From positions 1,178,001 to 1,242,000 of the forward strand of contig NC_089188.1 in the NCBI RefSeq assembly GCF_947507565.1: a stretch of DNA of 64,000 bases. Reading direction: 5' to 3'. Position 1 is the first letter of the stretch, and the number at the start of each line of letters is the position of its first letter. The notes below the pieces were generated by a model. The model ran no database searches, was not told the DNA's origin, and worked only from the letters and a program-made list of their open reading frames with translations. Source of the stretch: Oscarella lobularis (taxonomy: Eukaryota > Porifera > Homoscleromorpha > Homosclerophorida > Oscarellidae). Of the stretch, positions 1 to 15,000 are shown in pieces. The position numbers and the translations under genes are program-made.

Positions 1-3000
1 TCTTTTTCAACGATGATCTGCATGTCCGGCGAAATCAGATGATTAGCGTACACTTTTTTCGCATGTTGCATGAGAATTCGCGCTTGACCCGAATCCTTTC
101 TCTTCATAATTTTCAAATTGACGACATTCTGGTGAATCCATCCTCCCGGCGACTTATCATCTGGGAGAAACAGCTTCGCCGAATGCTCAAAAACAACCAT
201 TTCGTCCTCTTCACCGCTCTTTACGGGCGAACTAACGTGAACGTCCTGTTCGCCTTCAAACGACGATTCGTCAACGCCAGTTTCCGCCGCACCTGGTTTG
301 ACCGGCTTCGTTGCATCCGTCAGAGGTGCCGGCGTGGCGACAACTGAAAGCGACGGATTCGGCGAAGCGCACGCACGACAGGCGGACGCAATCGCCTCGT
401 TGACGACGAGACACGCGTTGCAAGTCCACGATCCTTCGGCAGGACGAAATCTTTCCGCCAACGACAAAGCATCGCCGGCAGTTTCTTTCGCTTGAGCGAT
501 CGGTTTCTCTTTCGTCGTCGCGACGGCGCTCATCGTACGTCGAGACTCGTCGAAAACGGACCGAAAATCTCGAGCGATTTCGGGCGTGCGAAATTTCACC
601 GCTAGTTGTTCCGCCTTCGCATCGCCGTCGGAAAAATCCGCTGGAGTCGACCAGATCCAGCTGCGATCCGATCCCGGGAGCGGCTTGAGTTCCATATCGG
701 GCGCGATGCGATGATTGGCGCAGACTTTGAGCACTTGCTCGCGCCGCATCAGAATCCGATACTGAGCGACGTCCTTCGCTTTTTTGATCATGATATCGCC
801 GATGCCGCGCTCCTTCCAGCCGCCCGAATCGCGATCGAATCGAAAGAGACGCGCGCGTTGCGAAAACGTCGTCGTCTCGTTCTCCTCGCCGGACGAGACG
901 GCAGCCACCGAATCGGGAAGTTTGACGATCGGTTTAAAATCGAATTCTCCCTCCGGCGACGCCGTCTCTTCTTCCTCCTCGTCGCCGTCGCCATCGGAAT
1001 CGGACGCCGCTCGCTCGTCCGACTCAAATAACTTCGATCCGGAAAACGTGCCGCCGAATGGTGCGACGCTAGTCGACGTCGTCGCAGCGGCGATTGAAGT
1101 GAAATTCGGCAACGACACGCCGGCTCCAAACGCCGTCTTTGGTGACGATCGTTGATCAGCCGATTTCTCGTTTTCGACGTCGGCACTTGCTGTCGTCGCC
1201 GTCGAAAACGGTGAGGCCGCGGCGACTACAGCCGGAGTCAACGTTCTCTGAGGCGTTGAGGAGTCAAAACGGAAGCGAAACTGGTTAAAAGGATCGCGAT
1301 TGAGAAACGGTGGCCTCGGACCCAGCAATGACTGTAGTCGGTTTGACGGCGGAGGTGGCGGCGGCCCAGAGGTCACATTTCGCTGTCCGAACATAAATGG
1401 AAGGATCGGACGAGGAGTATCAACATGTTGAACGGGCGGCGGCGGCGGCGGCGACACTGGCGGCGGCGATACTGGCATCATCGGCCGAGGCGTCGGCGTG
1501 AGAGACGAAAAGTAACCCGGTCCGATAGAACTCTCTTGTGGCATGAACGCGGGTGGACGAGGAGGCGGCGGAAAACGAGAAAAGGGGACGTGGGGAGGCG
1601 TATGTGAAATGACCGGTGCGGGCGGACGTTCTCGCTGCTGATTTGCGGAGGCAGCGACGACGGCGGCGGCGGCGGCGGCGGCGGCCTCCCTTTGCGTCGC
1701 TTTAATCTGTTCCATCTCCGCCTAACAATAAAGTCGTGAAGCGTACGGGGAGAGTGAGAGACTATGTGTCTTGCTTTGAGTGAGCGATAATCGGCGGCTA
1801 GCTGGGCGAGCAGTTCGTCCTTTTCTTTCAGGTTATCCTCCACTTCTTTCAGACTTCCTGTTAGATCTTCGACGCAGGACGACAATTCAGTGATTCGGGA
1901 ATTTGCAAGCTAGAAAATCAAATCAAAAGGTTTGTAAGGGTGAGGTAGAAGGTAGGGAAAACTTAGGATTCTTAGCAGCGTTTTTTAAGTGAGGGAAGAG
2001 TGTCTGGAAGCATAGATATAATAGATTATGCTAGAAGCAATACCCCAAGAAAAATTATAGATTTTCTAAGCCTTCGCAGTAGCTAATGCAAGAGACGGGC
2101 CGACTCTCCTGCAGTAATTGGAAAACTGAGTTTTTACTTGTTAAGTCTGGCGATAAACTGTAAAGATCAGTTCCTTTTGCCTATGAGTCTGAAGGTTTGG
2201 GTAAAGGACTTCTATATTCGTGGAGGGCCTAATCTTTAATTCTTAGGAAATAGGAAAAAACAGAGAGCCTAATCTTTGATTCTTAGGGCCTAAATATTAA
2301 ATTGAGGGCCTAATCTTTGATTCTTAGGACCTAACTATTAAATTCAGGGCCTAATCTTTAATTCTTAGGGCCTAAATATTAAATTGAGGGTCTAATCTTT
2401 GTTTCTTACAGCCTAAAGATAAAATTGAGAGCATAATCCTTAATTCTTAGGACTTAAGTAAAAATATTGAGGGCCTAATCTTTGATTCTTAGAACCTAAA
2501 TAATAAATTGAGGGCCTAATCTTTGATTCATAGGACCTAAATATTAAATTGAGGGCCTAATCTTTGTTTCTTAGAGCCTAAAGATAAAATTGAGGGCCTA
2601 ATCCTTAATTCTTAGAACTTTAATATTAAATTGATGGCGTAATCTTTGTTTCATAGAGCCAAAAAATAAAATTGAGGGCCTAATCTTTGATTCATAGGAT
2701 CTAAATATTAAATTGAGGGCCTAATCTCTGATTTTTAAGACTTGAATAGTAAATTGAGGGCCTAATCTTTGACTCATATAAAATTGATAGCCTAATCTTT
2801 AATTCTTAGGACTTTAATATTAAATTGATGGCGTTATCTTTGTTTCATAGAGCCAAAAGATAAAATTGAGGGCATAATCTTTAATTCTTAGGACTTTAAT
2901 ATTAAATTGATGGCGTAATCTTTGTTTCATAGAGCCAAAAGATAAAATTGAGGGCCTAATCTTTGATTCATAAGACCTAAATATTAAATTGAGGGCCTAA

Positions 3001-6000
3001 TCTTTGATTTTTAAAACCTGAATATCAAATTGAGGGCTTAATCCTTGATTCATAGGACCTAAATATTAAATTGAGGGCCTAATCTTTGATCCTTCGGGCC
3101 TAAATATTAAATTGAGGGCCTAAATATTAAATTGAGGGCCTAATCTTTGATTCTTAGGACCTAAGTAAAATATTGAGGGCCTAATCTTTGATACTTAGGA
3201 TCAATATAATAAATTGAGGGCCTAATCTTTGATTCATAGGACCTAAATATTAAATTGATGGCCTAATCTTTGATTTTTATAATCTTTGAATCATAGGACC
3301 TAAATATTAAATTCAGGGCCTAATCTCTGATTCTTAGAGCCTAAAGAGAAAATTGAGGGCCTAATCCTTAATTCTTAGGACCAATATAATAAATTGATGG
3401 CCTAATCATTGATTCATAGGACATAAGTATTAAATTGATGGCCTAATCTTTGATTCATAAGACCTAAATAATAAATTGAGGGCCTAATCTTTGATTCATA
3501 AGACCTAAATATTAAATTGAGGGCCTAATCTTTGTTTCTTAGAGCCTAAAGATAAAATTGAGGGCCTAATCCTTCATTCTTAGGACCTAAGTAAAATATT
3601 GAGGGCCTAATCTTTGATTCTTAGGACCTAAGTAATAAATTGAAGGCCTAATCTTTGATTTTTAAGACAAGAATATTAAATTGAGGGCCTAATCTTTGAT
3701 TCATAGGACCTAAATATTAAATTGAGGGCCTAATCTTTGATCCTTAGGGCCTAAAGATAAAATTGATAGCTTAATCTCTAATTCTTAGGACTTTAATATT
3801 AAATTGATGGCGTAATCTTTGTTTCATAGAACCAAAAGATAAAATTGAGAGCCTAATCTTTAAGTCTTAGGACATAAGTAAAAAACTGAGAGCATAATCT
3901 TTGATTTCTAGGACCTAAGTAAAATATTGAGGGCCTAATCTTTGATTCTTAGGACCAATATAATAAATTGAGGGCCTAATCTTTGATTCAAAGGACCTAA
4001 ATATTAAATTGATGGCCTAATCTTTGATTCTTAGGACCTAAGTAAAATATTGAGGGCCTAATCTTTGATTCTTAGGACCAATATAATAAATTGAGGGCCT
4101 AATCTTTGATTCAAAGGACCTAAATATTAAATTGATGGCCTAATCTTTGATTTTTAAGACCTGAATATTAAATTGTGGGCCTAATCTTTGATTCATAGGA
4201 CCTAAATATTAAATTGAGGGCCTAATCTTTGATTCATAGGACCTAAATATTAAATTGAGGGCCTAATCTTTGATTCTTAGGACCTAAGTAAAATATTGAG
4301 GGCCTAATCTTTGATTCTTAGGACCTAAATATTAAATTGAGGGCCTAATTTTTGATTTCTAAGACTTGAATATTAAATTAAGGCTAAATCTTTGATTCAT
4401 ATTAAATTGAGGGCCTAATCCTTAATTCTTAGGACCTAAGTAAAATATTGAGGGCCTAATCTTTGATTCTAAGGACCAATATAATAAATTGAGGGCCTAA
4501 TCTTTGATTCATAGGACATAAATATTAAATTGATGGCCTAATCTTTGATTTTTAAGACCAGAATATTAAATTGAGGGCCTAATCTTTGATTCATAGGACC
4601 TAAAGATAAAATTGATGGCCTAATCTTTAATTCTTAGGACTTTAATATTAAATTGATGGCGTAATCTTTGTTTCATAGAGCCAAAAGATAAAATTGAGGG
4701 CCTAATGTTTAATTCTTAGGACATAAGTAAAAAACTGAGAGCCTAATCTTTTATTCTTAGGGCCTAAATATTAAATTGAGGGCCTAAATATTAAATTGAG
4801 GGCCTAATCTTTAATTCTTAGGGCCTAAATATTAAATTGAGGGCCTAATCTTTGTTTCTTAGAGCCTAAAGATAAAATTGAGGGCCTAACCTTTGATTCT
4901 TAGGACCTAAGTAAAATATTGAGGGCCTAATCTTTGATTCATAGGACCTAAATATTAAATTGAGGGCCTAATCTTTGTTTCTTAGAGCCTAAAGATAAAA
5001 TTGAGGGCCTAATCTTTGATTCATATTAAATTGAGGGCCTAATCCTTAATTCTTAGGACATAAGTAAAATATTGAGGGCCTAATCTTTGATTCATAGGAC
5101 CTAAATATTAAATTGAGGGCCTAATCTTTGATTCTTAGGACCTAAGTAAAATATTGAGGGCCTAATCTTTGATTCTTAGGACCAATATAATAAATTGATG
5201 GCCTAATCTTTGATTCATAGAAAGTAAATATTAAATTGAGGGCCTAATCTTTGTTTCTTAGAGCCAAAAGATAAAATTGAAGGCCTAATCCTTCATTCTT
5301 AGGACCTAAGTAAAATATTGAGGGCCTAATCTTTGATTCTAAGGACCAATATAATAAATTGAGGGCCTAATCTTTGATTCATAGGACATAAATATTAAAT
5401 TGATGGCCTAATATTTGATTTTTAAGACCAGAATATTAAATTGAGGGCCTAATCTTTGATTCATAGGACCTAAATATTAAATTGAGGGCCTAATCTTTGA
5501 TTCTTAGGACCTAAAGATAAAATTGAGGGCCAAATCCTTAATTCTTAGGACCTAAGTAAAATATTGAAGGCCTAATCTTTGATTCTTAGGACCTAAGTAA
5601 TAAATTGAAGGCCTAATCTTTGATTTTTAAGACAAGAATATTAAATTGAGGGCCTAATCTTTGATTCATAAGAACTAAATATTAAATTGAGGGCCTAATC
5701 TTTGATCCTTAGGCCCAACAGATAAAATTGAGGGCCTAATCTTTAAATCTTAGAACATAAGTAAAAAACTGAGAGCCTAATCTTTTATTCTTAGGGCCTA
5801 TATATTAAATTGAGGGCCTAAATATTAAATTGAGGGCCTAATCTTTAATTCTTAGGGCCTAAATATTAAATTGAGGGCCTAACCTTTGATTCTTAGGACC
5901 GAAAGATAAAATTGAGGGCCTAATCTTTAATTCTTAGGACCTAAATATTAAATTGAGGGCCTAATCTTTGATTCTTAGGGCCTAAATATTAAATTGATGG

Positions 6001-9000
6001 CCTAATCTTTAATTCTTAGGACTTTAATATTAAATTGATGGCGTAATCTTTGTTTCATAGAGCCAAAAGATAAAATTGAGGGCCTAATCTTTAATTCTTA
6101 GGACATAAGTAAAAAACTGAGAGCCTAATCTTTTATTCTTAGGGCCTAAATATTAAATTGAGGGCCTAAATATTAAATTGAGGGCCTAATCTTTGTTTCT
6201 TAGAGCCTAAAGATAAAATTGAGGGCCTAATCTTAATTCTTAGGACCTAAGTAAAATATTGAGGGCCTAATCTTTGATTCTTAGGACCAATATAATAAAT
6301 TGATGGCCTAATCTTTGATTCATAGAAAGTAAATATTAAATTGAGGGCCTAATCTTTGTTTCTTAGAGCCAAAAGATAAAATTGAAGGCCTAATCCTTCA
6401 TTCTTAGGACCTAAGTAAAATATTGAGGGCCTAATCTTTGATTCTTAGGACCAATATAATAAATTGAGGGCCTAATCTTTGATTCATAGGACATAAGTAT
6501 TAAATTGATGGCCTAATCTTTGATTTTTTAGACCTGAATATTAAATTGAGGGCCTAATCTTTGATTCATAGGACCTAAATATTAAATTGAGGGCCTAATC
6601 TTTGATTCATAGGACCTAAATATTAAATTGAGGGTCTAATCTTTGATTCTTAGGACCTAAGTAAAATATTGAGGGCCTAATCTTTGATTCTTAGAACCTA
6701 AATATTAAATTGAGGGCATAATTTTTGATTTTTAACACTTGAATATTAAATTAAGGCCAAATCTTTGATTCATATTAAATTGAGGGCCTAATCCTTAATT
6801 CTTAGGACATAAGTAAAATATTGAGGGCCTAATCTTTGATTCTTAGGACCAATATAATAAATCGAGGGACTAATCTTTGATTCATAGGACCTAAATATTA
6901 AATTGATGGCCTAATCTTTGATTTTTAAGACCAGAATATTAAATTGAGGGCCTAATCTTTGATTCATAGGACCTAAATATTAAATTGAGGGCCTAATCTT
7001 TGATTCTTAAGACATAAAGAATAAATTGAGGGCCTAATCTTTGATTCTTAGGACCTAAGTAAAATATTGAGGGCCTAATCTTTGATTCTTAGGACCAATA
7101 TAATAAATTGAGGGCCTAATCTTTGATTCATAGGACCTAAATATTAAATTGATAACCTAATCTTTGATTTTGAAGACCTGAATATTAAATTGTGGGCCTA
7201 ATCTTTGATTCTTATGACCTTAATAATAAATTGAGAGCCTAATCTTTCATTTTTAAGACCTGAATATTAAATTGTGGGCCTAATCTTTGATTTTTAAGAC
7301 CTGAATATTAAATTGTGGGCCTAATCTTTGATTCATAGGACATAAATATTAAATTGAGGGCCTAATCTTTGATTCTTAGGACCTAAGTAAAATATTGAGG
7401 GCCATTCTTAGGACCAATATAATAAATTGATGGCGTAATCTTTGATTCATAGGACATAAATATTAAATTGATGGCCTAATCTTTGATTTTTAAGACCTGA
7501 ATATTAAATTGAGGGTCTAATCTTTGATTCATAGGACCTAAATATTAAATTGAGGGCCTAATCTTTGATTCATAAGACCTAAATATTAAATTGAGGGCCT
7601 AATCTTTGTTTCTTAGAGCCTAAAGATAAAATTGAGGGCCTAATCCTTCATTCTTAGGACCTAAGTAAAATATTGAGGGCCTAATCTTTGATTCTTAGGA
7701 CAAATATAATAAATTGAGGGCCTAATCTTTGTTTCATAGGACATAAATATTAAATTGATGGCCTAATCTTTCATTTTTAAGATCTGAATATTAAATTGAG
7801 AGCGCAATCTTTGATTCATAGGACCTAAATAATAAATTGATGGCCTAATCTTTGATTCTTAAGGCCTAAAGATAAAATTGATGGCCAAATCTTTAATTCT
7901 TAGGACTTTAATATTAAATTGATGGCGTAATCTTTGTTTCATAGAGCCAAAAGATAAAATTGAGGGCCTAATCTTTAATTCTTAGGACATAAGTAAAAAA
8001 CTGAGAGCCTAATCTTTTATTCTTAGGGCCTAAATATTAAATTGAAGGCCTAAATATTAAATTGAGGGCCTAATCTTTAATTCTTAGGGCCTAAAAATTA
8101 AATTGAGGGCCTAATCTTTGATCCTTAGGGCCTAAAGATAAAATTGATAGCCTAATCTCTAATTCTTAGGACTTTAATATTAAATTGATGGCGTAATCTT
8201 TGTTTCATAGAACCAAAAGATAAAATTGAGAGCCTAATCTTTAATTCTTAGAACATAAGTAAAAAACTGAGAGCATAATCTTTGATTCTTAGGACCTAAG
8301 TAAAATATTGAGGGCCTAATCTTTGATTCTTAGGACCAATATAATAAATTGATGGCCTAATCTTTGATTTTTAAGACTTAAATATTAAATTGAGGGCCTA
8401 ATCTTTGATTCTTAGGGCCTAAAGATAAAATTGATGGCCAAATCTTTAATTCTTAGGACTTTAATATTAAATTGATGGCGTAATCTTTGCTTCATAGAGC
8501 CAAAAGATAAAATTGAGGGCCTAATCTTTAATTCTTAGGACATAAGTAAAAAACTGAGAGCCTAATCTTTTATTCTTAGGGCCTAAATATTAAATTGAAG
8601 GCCTAAATATTAAATTGAGGGCCTAATCTTTAATTCTTAGGAAATAAGTAAAAAACTGAGAGCATAATCTTTGATTCTTAGGACCTAAGTAAAATATTGA
8701 GGGCCTAATCTTTGATTCTTAGGACCAATATAATAAATTGATGGCCTAATCTTTGATTTTTAAGACTTGAATATTAAATTGAGGGCCTAATCTTTGATTC
8801 ATAGGACCTAAATATTAAATTGAGGGCCTAATCTTTGATTCATAGGACCTAAATATTAAATTGAGGGCCTAATCTTTGATTCATAAGACCTAAATATTAA
8901 ATTGAGGGCCTAATCTTTGTTTCTTAGATCCTAAAGATAAAATTGAGGGCCTAATCCTTCATTCTTAGGACCTAAGTAAAATATTGAGGGCCTAATCTTT

Positions 9001-12000
9001 GATTCTTAGGACCAATATAATAAATTGAGGGCCTAATCTTTGTTTCATAGGACCTAAGTAATAAATTGAAGGCCTAATCTTTGATTTTTAAGACAAGAAT
9101 ATTAAATTGAGGGCCTAATCTTTGATTCATAGGAACTAAATATTAAATTGAGGGCCTAATCTTTGATCCTTAGGCCCAACAGATAAAATTGAGGGCCTAA
9201 TCTTTAATTCTTAGGACATAAGTAAAAAACTGAGAGCCTAATCTTTTATTCTTAGGGCCTATATATTAAATTGAGGGCCTAAATATTAAATTGAGGGCCT
9301 AATCTTTAATTCTTAGGGCCTAAATATTAAATTGAGGGCCTAACCTTTGATTCTTAGGACCGAAAGATAAAATTGAGGGCCTAATCTTTAATTCTTAGGG
9401 CCTAAAAATTAAATTGAGGGCCTAATCTTTGATCCTTAGGGCCTAAAGATAAAATTGATAGCCTAATCTCTAATTCTTAGGACTTTAATATTAAATTGAT
9501 GGCGTAATCTTTGTTTCATAGAACCAAAAGATAAAATTGAGAGCCTAATCTTTAATTCTTAGGAAATAAGTAAAAAACTGAGAGCATAATCTTTGATTCT
9601 TAGGACCTAAGTAAAATATTGAGGGCCTAATCTTTGATTCTTAGGACCAATATAATAAATTGATGGCCTAATCTTTGATTTTTAAGACTTGAATATTAAA
9701 TTGAGGGCCTAATCTTTGATTCATAGTACCAAAATATTAAATTGAGGGCCTAATCTTTGATCATTAGGGCCAATATAATAAATTGATGGCCTAATCATTG
9801 ATTCATAGGACATAAGTATTAAATTGATGGCCTAATCTTTGATTTTTAAGACCTGAATATTAAATTGAGGGCCTAATCTTTGATTCATAGGACCTAAATA
9901 TTAAATTGAGGGCCTAATCTTTGATTCTTAGGACCTAAGTAAAATATTGAGGGCCTAATCTTTGATTCCTAGGACCTAAATATTAAATTGAGGGCCTAAT
10001 TTTTGATTTTTAAGACTTGAATATTAAATTAAGGCTAAATCTTTGATTCATATTAAATTGAGGGCCTAATCCTTAATTCTTAGGACCTAAGTAAAATATT
10101 GAGGGCCTAATCTTTGATTCTTAGGACCAATATAATAAATTGATGGCCTAATCTTTGATTCATAGGACATAAATATTAAATTGAGGGCCTAATCTTTGAT
10201 TCTTAGGACCTAAGTAAAATATTGAGGGCCATTCTTAGGACCAATATAATAAATTGATGGCCTAATCTTTGATTCATAGGACATAAATATTAAATTGATG
10301 GCCTAATCTTTGATTTTTAAGACCTGAATATTAAATTGAGGGTCTAATCTTTGATTCATAGGACCTAAATATTAAATTGAGGGCCTAATCTTTGATTCAT
10401 AAGACCTAAATATTAAATTGAGGGCCTAATCTTTGTTTCTTAGATCCTAAAGATAAAATTGAGGGCCTAATCCTTCATTCTTAGGACCTAAGTAAAATAT
10501 TGAGGGCCTAATCTTTGATTCTTAGGACCAATATAATAAATTGAGGGCCTAATCTTTGTTTCATAGGACCTAAGTAATAAATTGAAGGCCTAATCTTTGA
10601 TTTTTAAGACAAGAATATTAAATTGAGGGCCTAATCTTTGATTCATAGGAACTAAATATTAAATTGAGGGCCTAATCTTTGATCCTTAGGCCCAACAGAT
10701 AAAATTGAGGGCCTAATCTTTAATTCTTAGGACATAAGTAAAAAACTGAGAGCCTAATCTTTTATTCTTAGGGCCTATATATTAAATTGAGGGCCTAAAT
10801 ATTAAATTGAGGGCCTAATCTTTAATTCTTAGGGCCTAAATATTAAATTGAGGGCCTAACCTTTGATTCTTAGGACCGAAAGATAAAATTGAGGGCCTAA
10901 TCTTTAATTCTTAGGACCTAAATATTAAATTGAGGGCCTAATCTTTGATTCTTAGGGCCTAAATATTAAATTGATGGCCTAATCTTTAATTCTTAGGACT
11001 TTAATATTAAATTGATGGCGTAATCTTTGTTTCATAGAGCCAAAAGATAAAATTGAGGGCCTAATCTTTAATTCTTAGGACTTAAATATTAAATTGAGGG
11101 CCTAATCTTTGATTCTTAGGGCCTAAAGATAAAATTGATGGCCTAATCTTTAATTCTTAGGACTTTAATATTAAATTGATGGCGTAATCTTTGTTTCTTA
11201 GAGCCTAAAGATAAAATTGAGGGGCTAATCTTTAATTCTTAGGGCCTAAATATTAAATTGAGGGCCTAACCTTTGATTCTTAGGACCGAAAGATAAAATT
11301 GAGGGCCTAATCTTTAATTCTTAGGAACTAAGTAAAATATTGAGGGCTTAATCTTTGATTCTTAGGACCAATATAATAAATTGATGGCCTAATCTTTGTC
11401 TCTTAGAGCCTAAAGATAAAATTGAGGGCCTAATCTTTAATTTTTAGGGCCTAAATATTAAATTGAGGGCCTAACCTTTGATTCTTAGGACCGAAAGATA
11501 AAATTGAGGGCCTAATCTTTAATTCTTAGGGCCTAAATATTAAATTGAGGGCCTAACCTTTGATTCTTAGGACCGAAAGATAAAATTGAGGGCCTAATCT
11601 TTAATTCTTAGGACCGAAATATTAAATTGAGGGCCTAATCTTTGATTCTTAAGACATAAAGAATAAATTGAGGGCCTAATCTTTGATTCTTAGGACCTAA
11701 GTAAAATATTGAGGGCCTAATCTTTGATTCTTAGGACCAATATAATAAATTGAGGGCCTAATCTTTGATTCATAGGACCTAAATATTAAATTGATAACCT
11801 AATCTTTGATTTTGAAGACCTGAATATTAAATTGTGGGCCTAATCTTTGATTCTTATGACCTTAATAATAAATTGAGAGCCTAATCTTTCATTTTTAAGA
11901 CCTGAATATTAAATTGTGGGCCTAATCTTTGATTTTTAAGACCTGAATATTAAATTGTGGGCCTAATCTTTGATTCATAGGACATAAATATTAAATTGAG

Positions 12001-15000
12001 GGCCTAATCTTTGATTCTTAGGACCTAAGTAAAATATTGAGGGCCATTCTTAGGACCAATATAATAAATTGATGGCGTAATCTTTGATTCATAGGACATA
12101 AATATTAAATTGATGGCCTAATCTTTGATTTTTAAGACCTGAATATTAAATTGAGGGTCTAATCTTTGATTCATAGGACCTAAATATTAAATTGAGGGCC
12201 TAATCTTTGATTCATAAGACCTAAATATTAAATTGAGGGCCTAATCTTTGTTTCTTAGAGCCTAAAGATAAAATTGAGGGCCTAATCCTTCATTCTTAGG
12301 ACCTAAGTAAAATATTGAGGGCCTAATCTTTGATTCTTAGGACAAATATAATAAATTGAGGGCCTAATCTTTGTTTCATAGGACATAAATATTAAATTGA
12401 TGGCCTAATCTTTCATTTTTAAGATCTGAATATTAAATTGAGAGCGCAATCTTTGATTCATAGGACCTAAATAATAAATTGATGGCCTAATCTTTGATTC
12501 TTAAGGCCTAAAGATAAAATTGATGGCCAAATCTTTAATTCTTAGGACTTTAATATTAAATTGATGGCGTAATCTTTGTTTCATAGAGCCAAAAGATAAA
12601 ATTGAGGGCCTAATCTTTAATTCTTAGGACATAAGTAAAAAACTGAGAGCCTAATCTTTTATTCTTAGGGCCTAAATATTAAATTGAAGGCCTAAATATT
12701 AAATTGAGGGCCTAATCTTTAATTCTTAGGGCCTAAAAATTAAATTGAGGGCCTAATCTTTGATCCTTAGGGCCTAAAGATAAAATTGATAGCCTAATCT
12801 CTAATTCTTAGGACTTTAATATTAAATTGATGGCGTAATCTTTGTTTCATAGAACCAAAAGATAAAATTGAGAGCCTAATCTTTAATTCTTAGAACATAA
12901 GTAAAAAACTGAGAGCATAATCTTTGATTCTTAGGACCTAAGTAAAATATTGAGGGCCTAATCTTTGATTCTTAGGACCAATATAATAAATTGATGGCCT
13001 AATCTTTGATTTTTAAGACTTAAATATTAAATTGAGGGCCTAATCTTTGATTCTTAGGGCCTAAAGATAAAATTGATGGCCAAATCTTTAATTCTTAGGA
13101 CTTTAATATTAAATTGATGGCGTAATCTTTGCTTCATAGAGCCAAAAGATAAAATTGAGGGCCTAATCTTTAATTCTTAGGACATAAGTAAAAAACTGAG
13201 AGCCTAATCTTTTATTCTTAGGGCCTAAATATTAAATTGAAGGCCTAAATATTAAATTGAGGGCCTAATCTTTAATTCTTAGGGCCTAAAAATTAAATTG
13301 AGGGCCTAATCTTTGATCCTTAGGGCCTAAAGATAAAATTGATAGCCTAATCTCTAATTCTTAGGACTTTAATATTAAATTGATGGCGTAATCTTTGTTT
13401 CATAGAACCAAAAGATAAAATTGAGAGCCTAATCTTTAATTCTTAGGAAATAAGTAAAAAACTGAGAGCATAATCTTTGATTCTTAGGACCTAAGTAAAA
13501 TATTGAGGGCCTAATCTTTGATTCTTAGGACCAATATAATAAATTGATGGCCTAATCTTTGATTTTTAAGACTTGAATATTAAATTGAGGGCCTAATCTT
13601 TGATTCATAGGACCTAAATATTAAATTGAGGGCCTAATCTTTGATTCATAGGACCTAAATATTAAATTGAGGGCCTAATCTTTGATTCATAAGACCTAAA
13701 TATTAAATTGAGGGCCTAATCTTTGTTTCTTAGATCCTAAAGATAAAATTGAGGGCCTAATCCTTCATTCTTAGGACCTAAGTAAAATATTGAGGGCCTA
13801 ATCTTTGATTCTTAGGACCAATATAATAAATTGAGGGCCTAATCTTTGTTTCATAGGACCTAAGTAATAAATTGAAGGCCTAATCTTTGATTTTTAAGAC
13901 AAGAATATTAAATTGAGGGCCTAATCTTTGATTCATAGGAACTAAATATTAAATTGAGGGCCTAATCTTTGATCCTTAGGCCCAACAGATAAAATTGAGG
14001 GCCTAATCTTTAATTCTTAGGACATAAGTAAAAAACTGAGAGCCTAATCTTTTATTCTTAGGGCCTATATATTAAATTGAGGGCCTAAATATTAAATTGA
14101 GGGCCTAATCTTTAATTCTTAGGGCCTAAATATTAAATTGAGGGCCTAACCTTTGATTCTTAGGACCGAAAGATAAAATTGAGGGCCTAATCTTTAATTC
14201 TTAGGGCCTAAAAATTAAATTGAGGGCCTAATCTTTGATCCTTAGGGCCTAAAGATAAAATTGATAGCCTAATCTCTAATTCTTAGGACTTTAATATTAA
14301 ATTGATGGCGTAATCTTTGTTTCATAGAACCAAAAGATAAAATTGAGAGCCTAATCTTTAATTCTTAGGAAATAAGTAAAAAACTGAGAGCATAATCTTT
14401 GATTCTTAGGACCTAAGTAAAATATTGAGGGCCTAATCTTTGATTCTTAGGACCAATATAATAAATTGATGGCCTAATCTTTGATTTTTAAGACTTGAAT
14501 ATTAAATTGAGGGCCTAATCTTTGATTCATAGTACCAAAATATTAAATTGAGGGCCTAATCTTTGATCATTAGGGCCAATATAATAAATTGATGGCCTAA
14601 TCATTGATTCATAGGACATAAGTATTAAATTGATGGCCTAATCTTTGATTTTTAAGACCTGAATATTAAATTGAGGGCCTAATCTTTGATTCATAGGACC
14701 TAAATATTAAATTGAGGGCCTAATCTTTGATTCTTAGGACCTAAGTAAAATATTGAGGGCCTAATCTTTGATTCCTAGGACCTAAATATTAAATTGAGGG
14801 CCTAATTTTTGATTTTTAAGACTTGAATATTAAATTAAGGCTAAATCTTTGATTCATATTAAATTGAGGGCCTAATCCTTAATTCTTAGGACCTAAGTAA
14901 AATATTGAGGGCCTAATCTTTGATTCTTAGGACCAATATAATAAATTGATGGCCTAATCTTTGATTCATAGGACATAAATATTAAATTGAGGGCCTAATC

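Noticed and set aside
39-1607. Long plus-strand reading frames in the first 1.6 kb
   Set aside because: They are antisense shadows of the RanBP2 Ran-binding, zinc-finger and Pro-rich exons.
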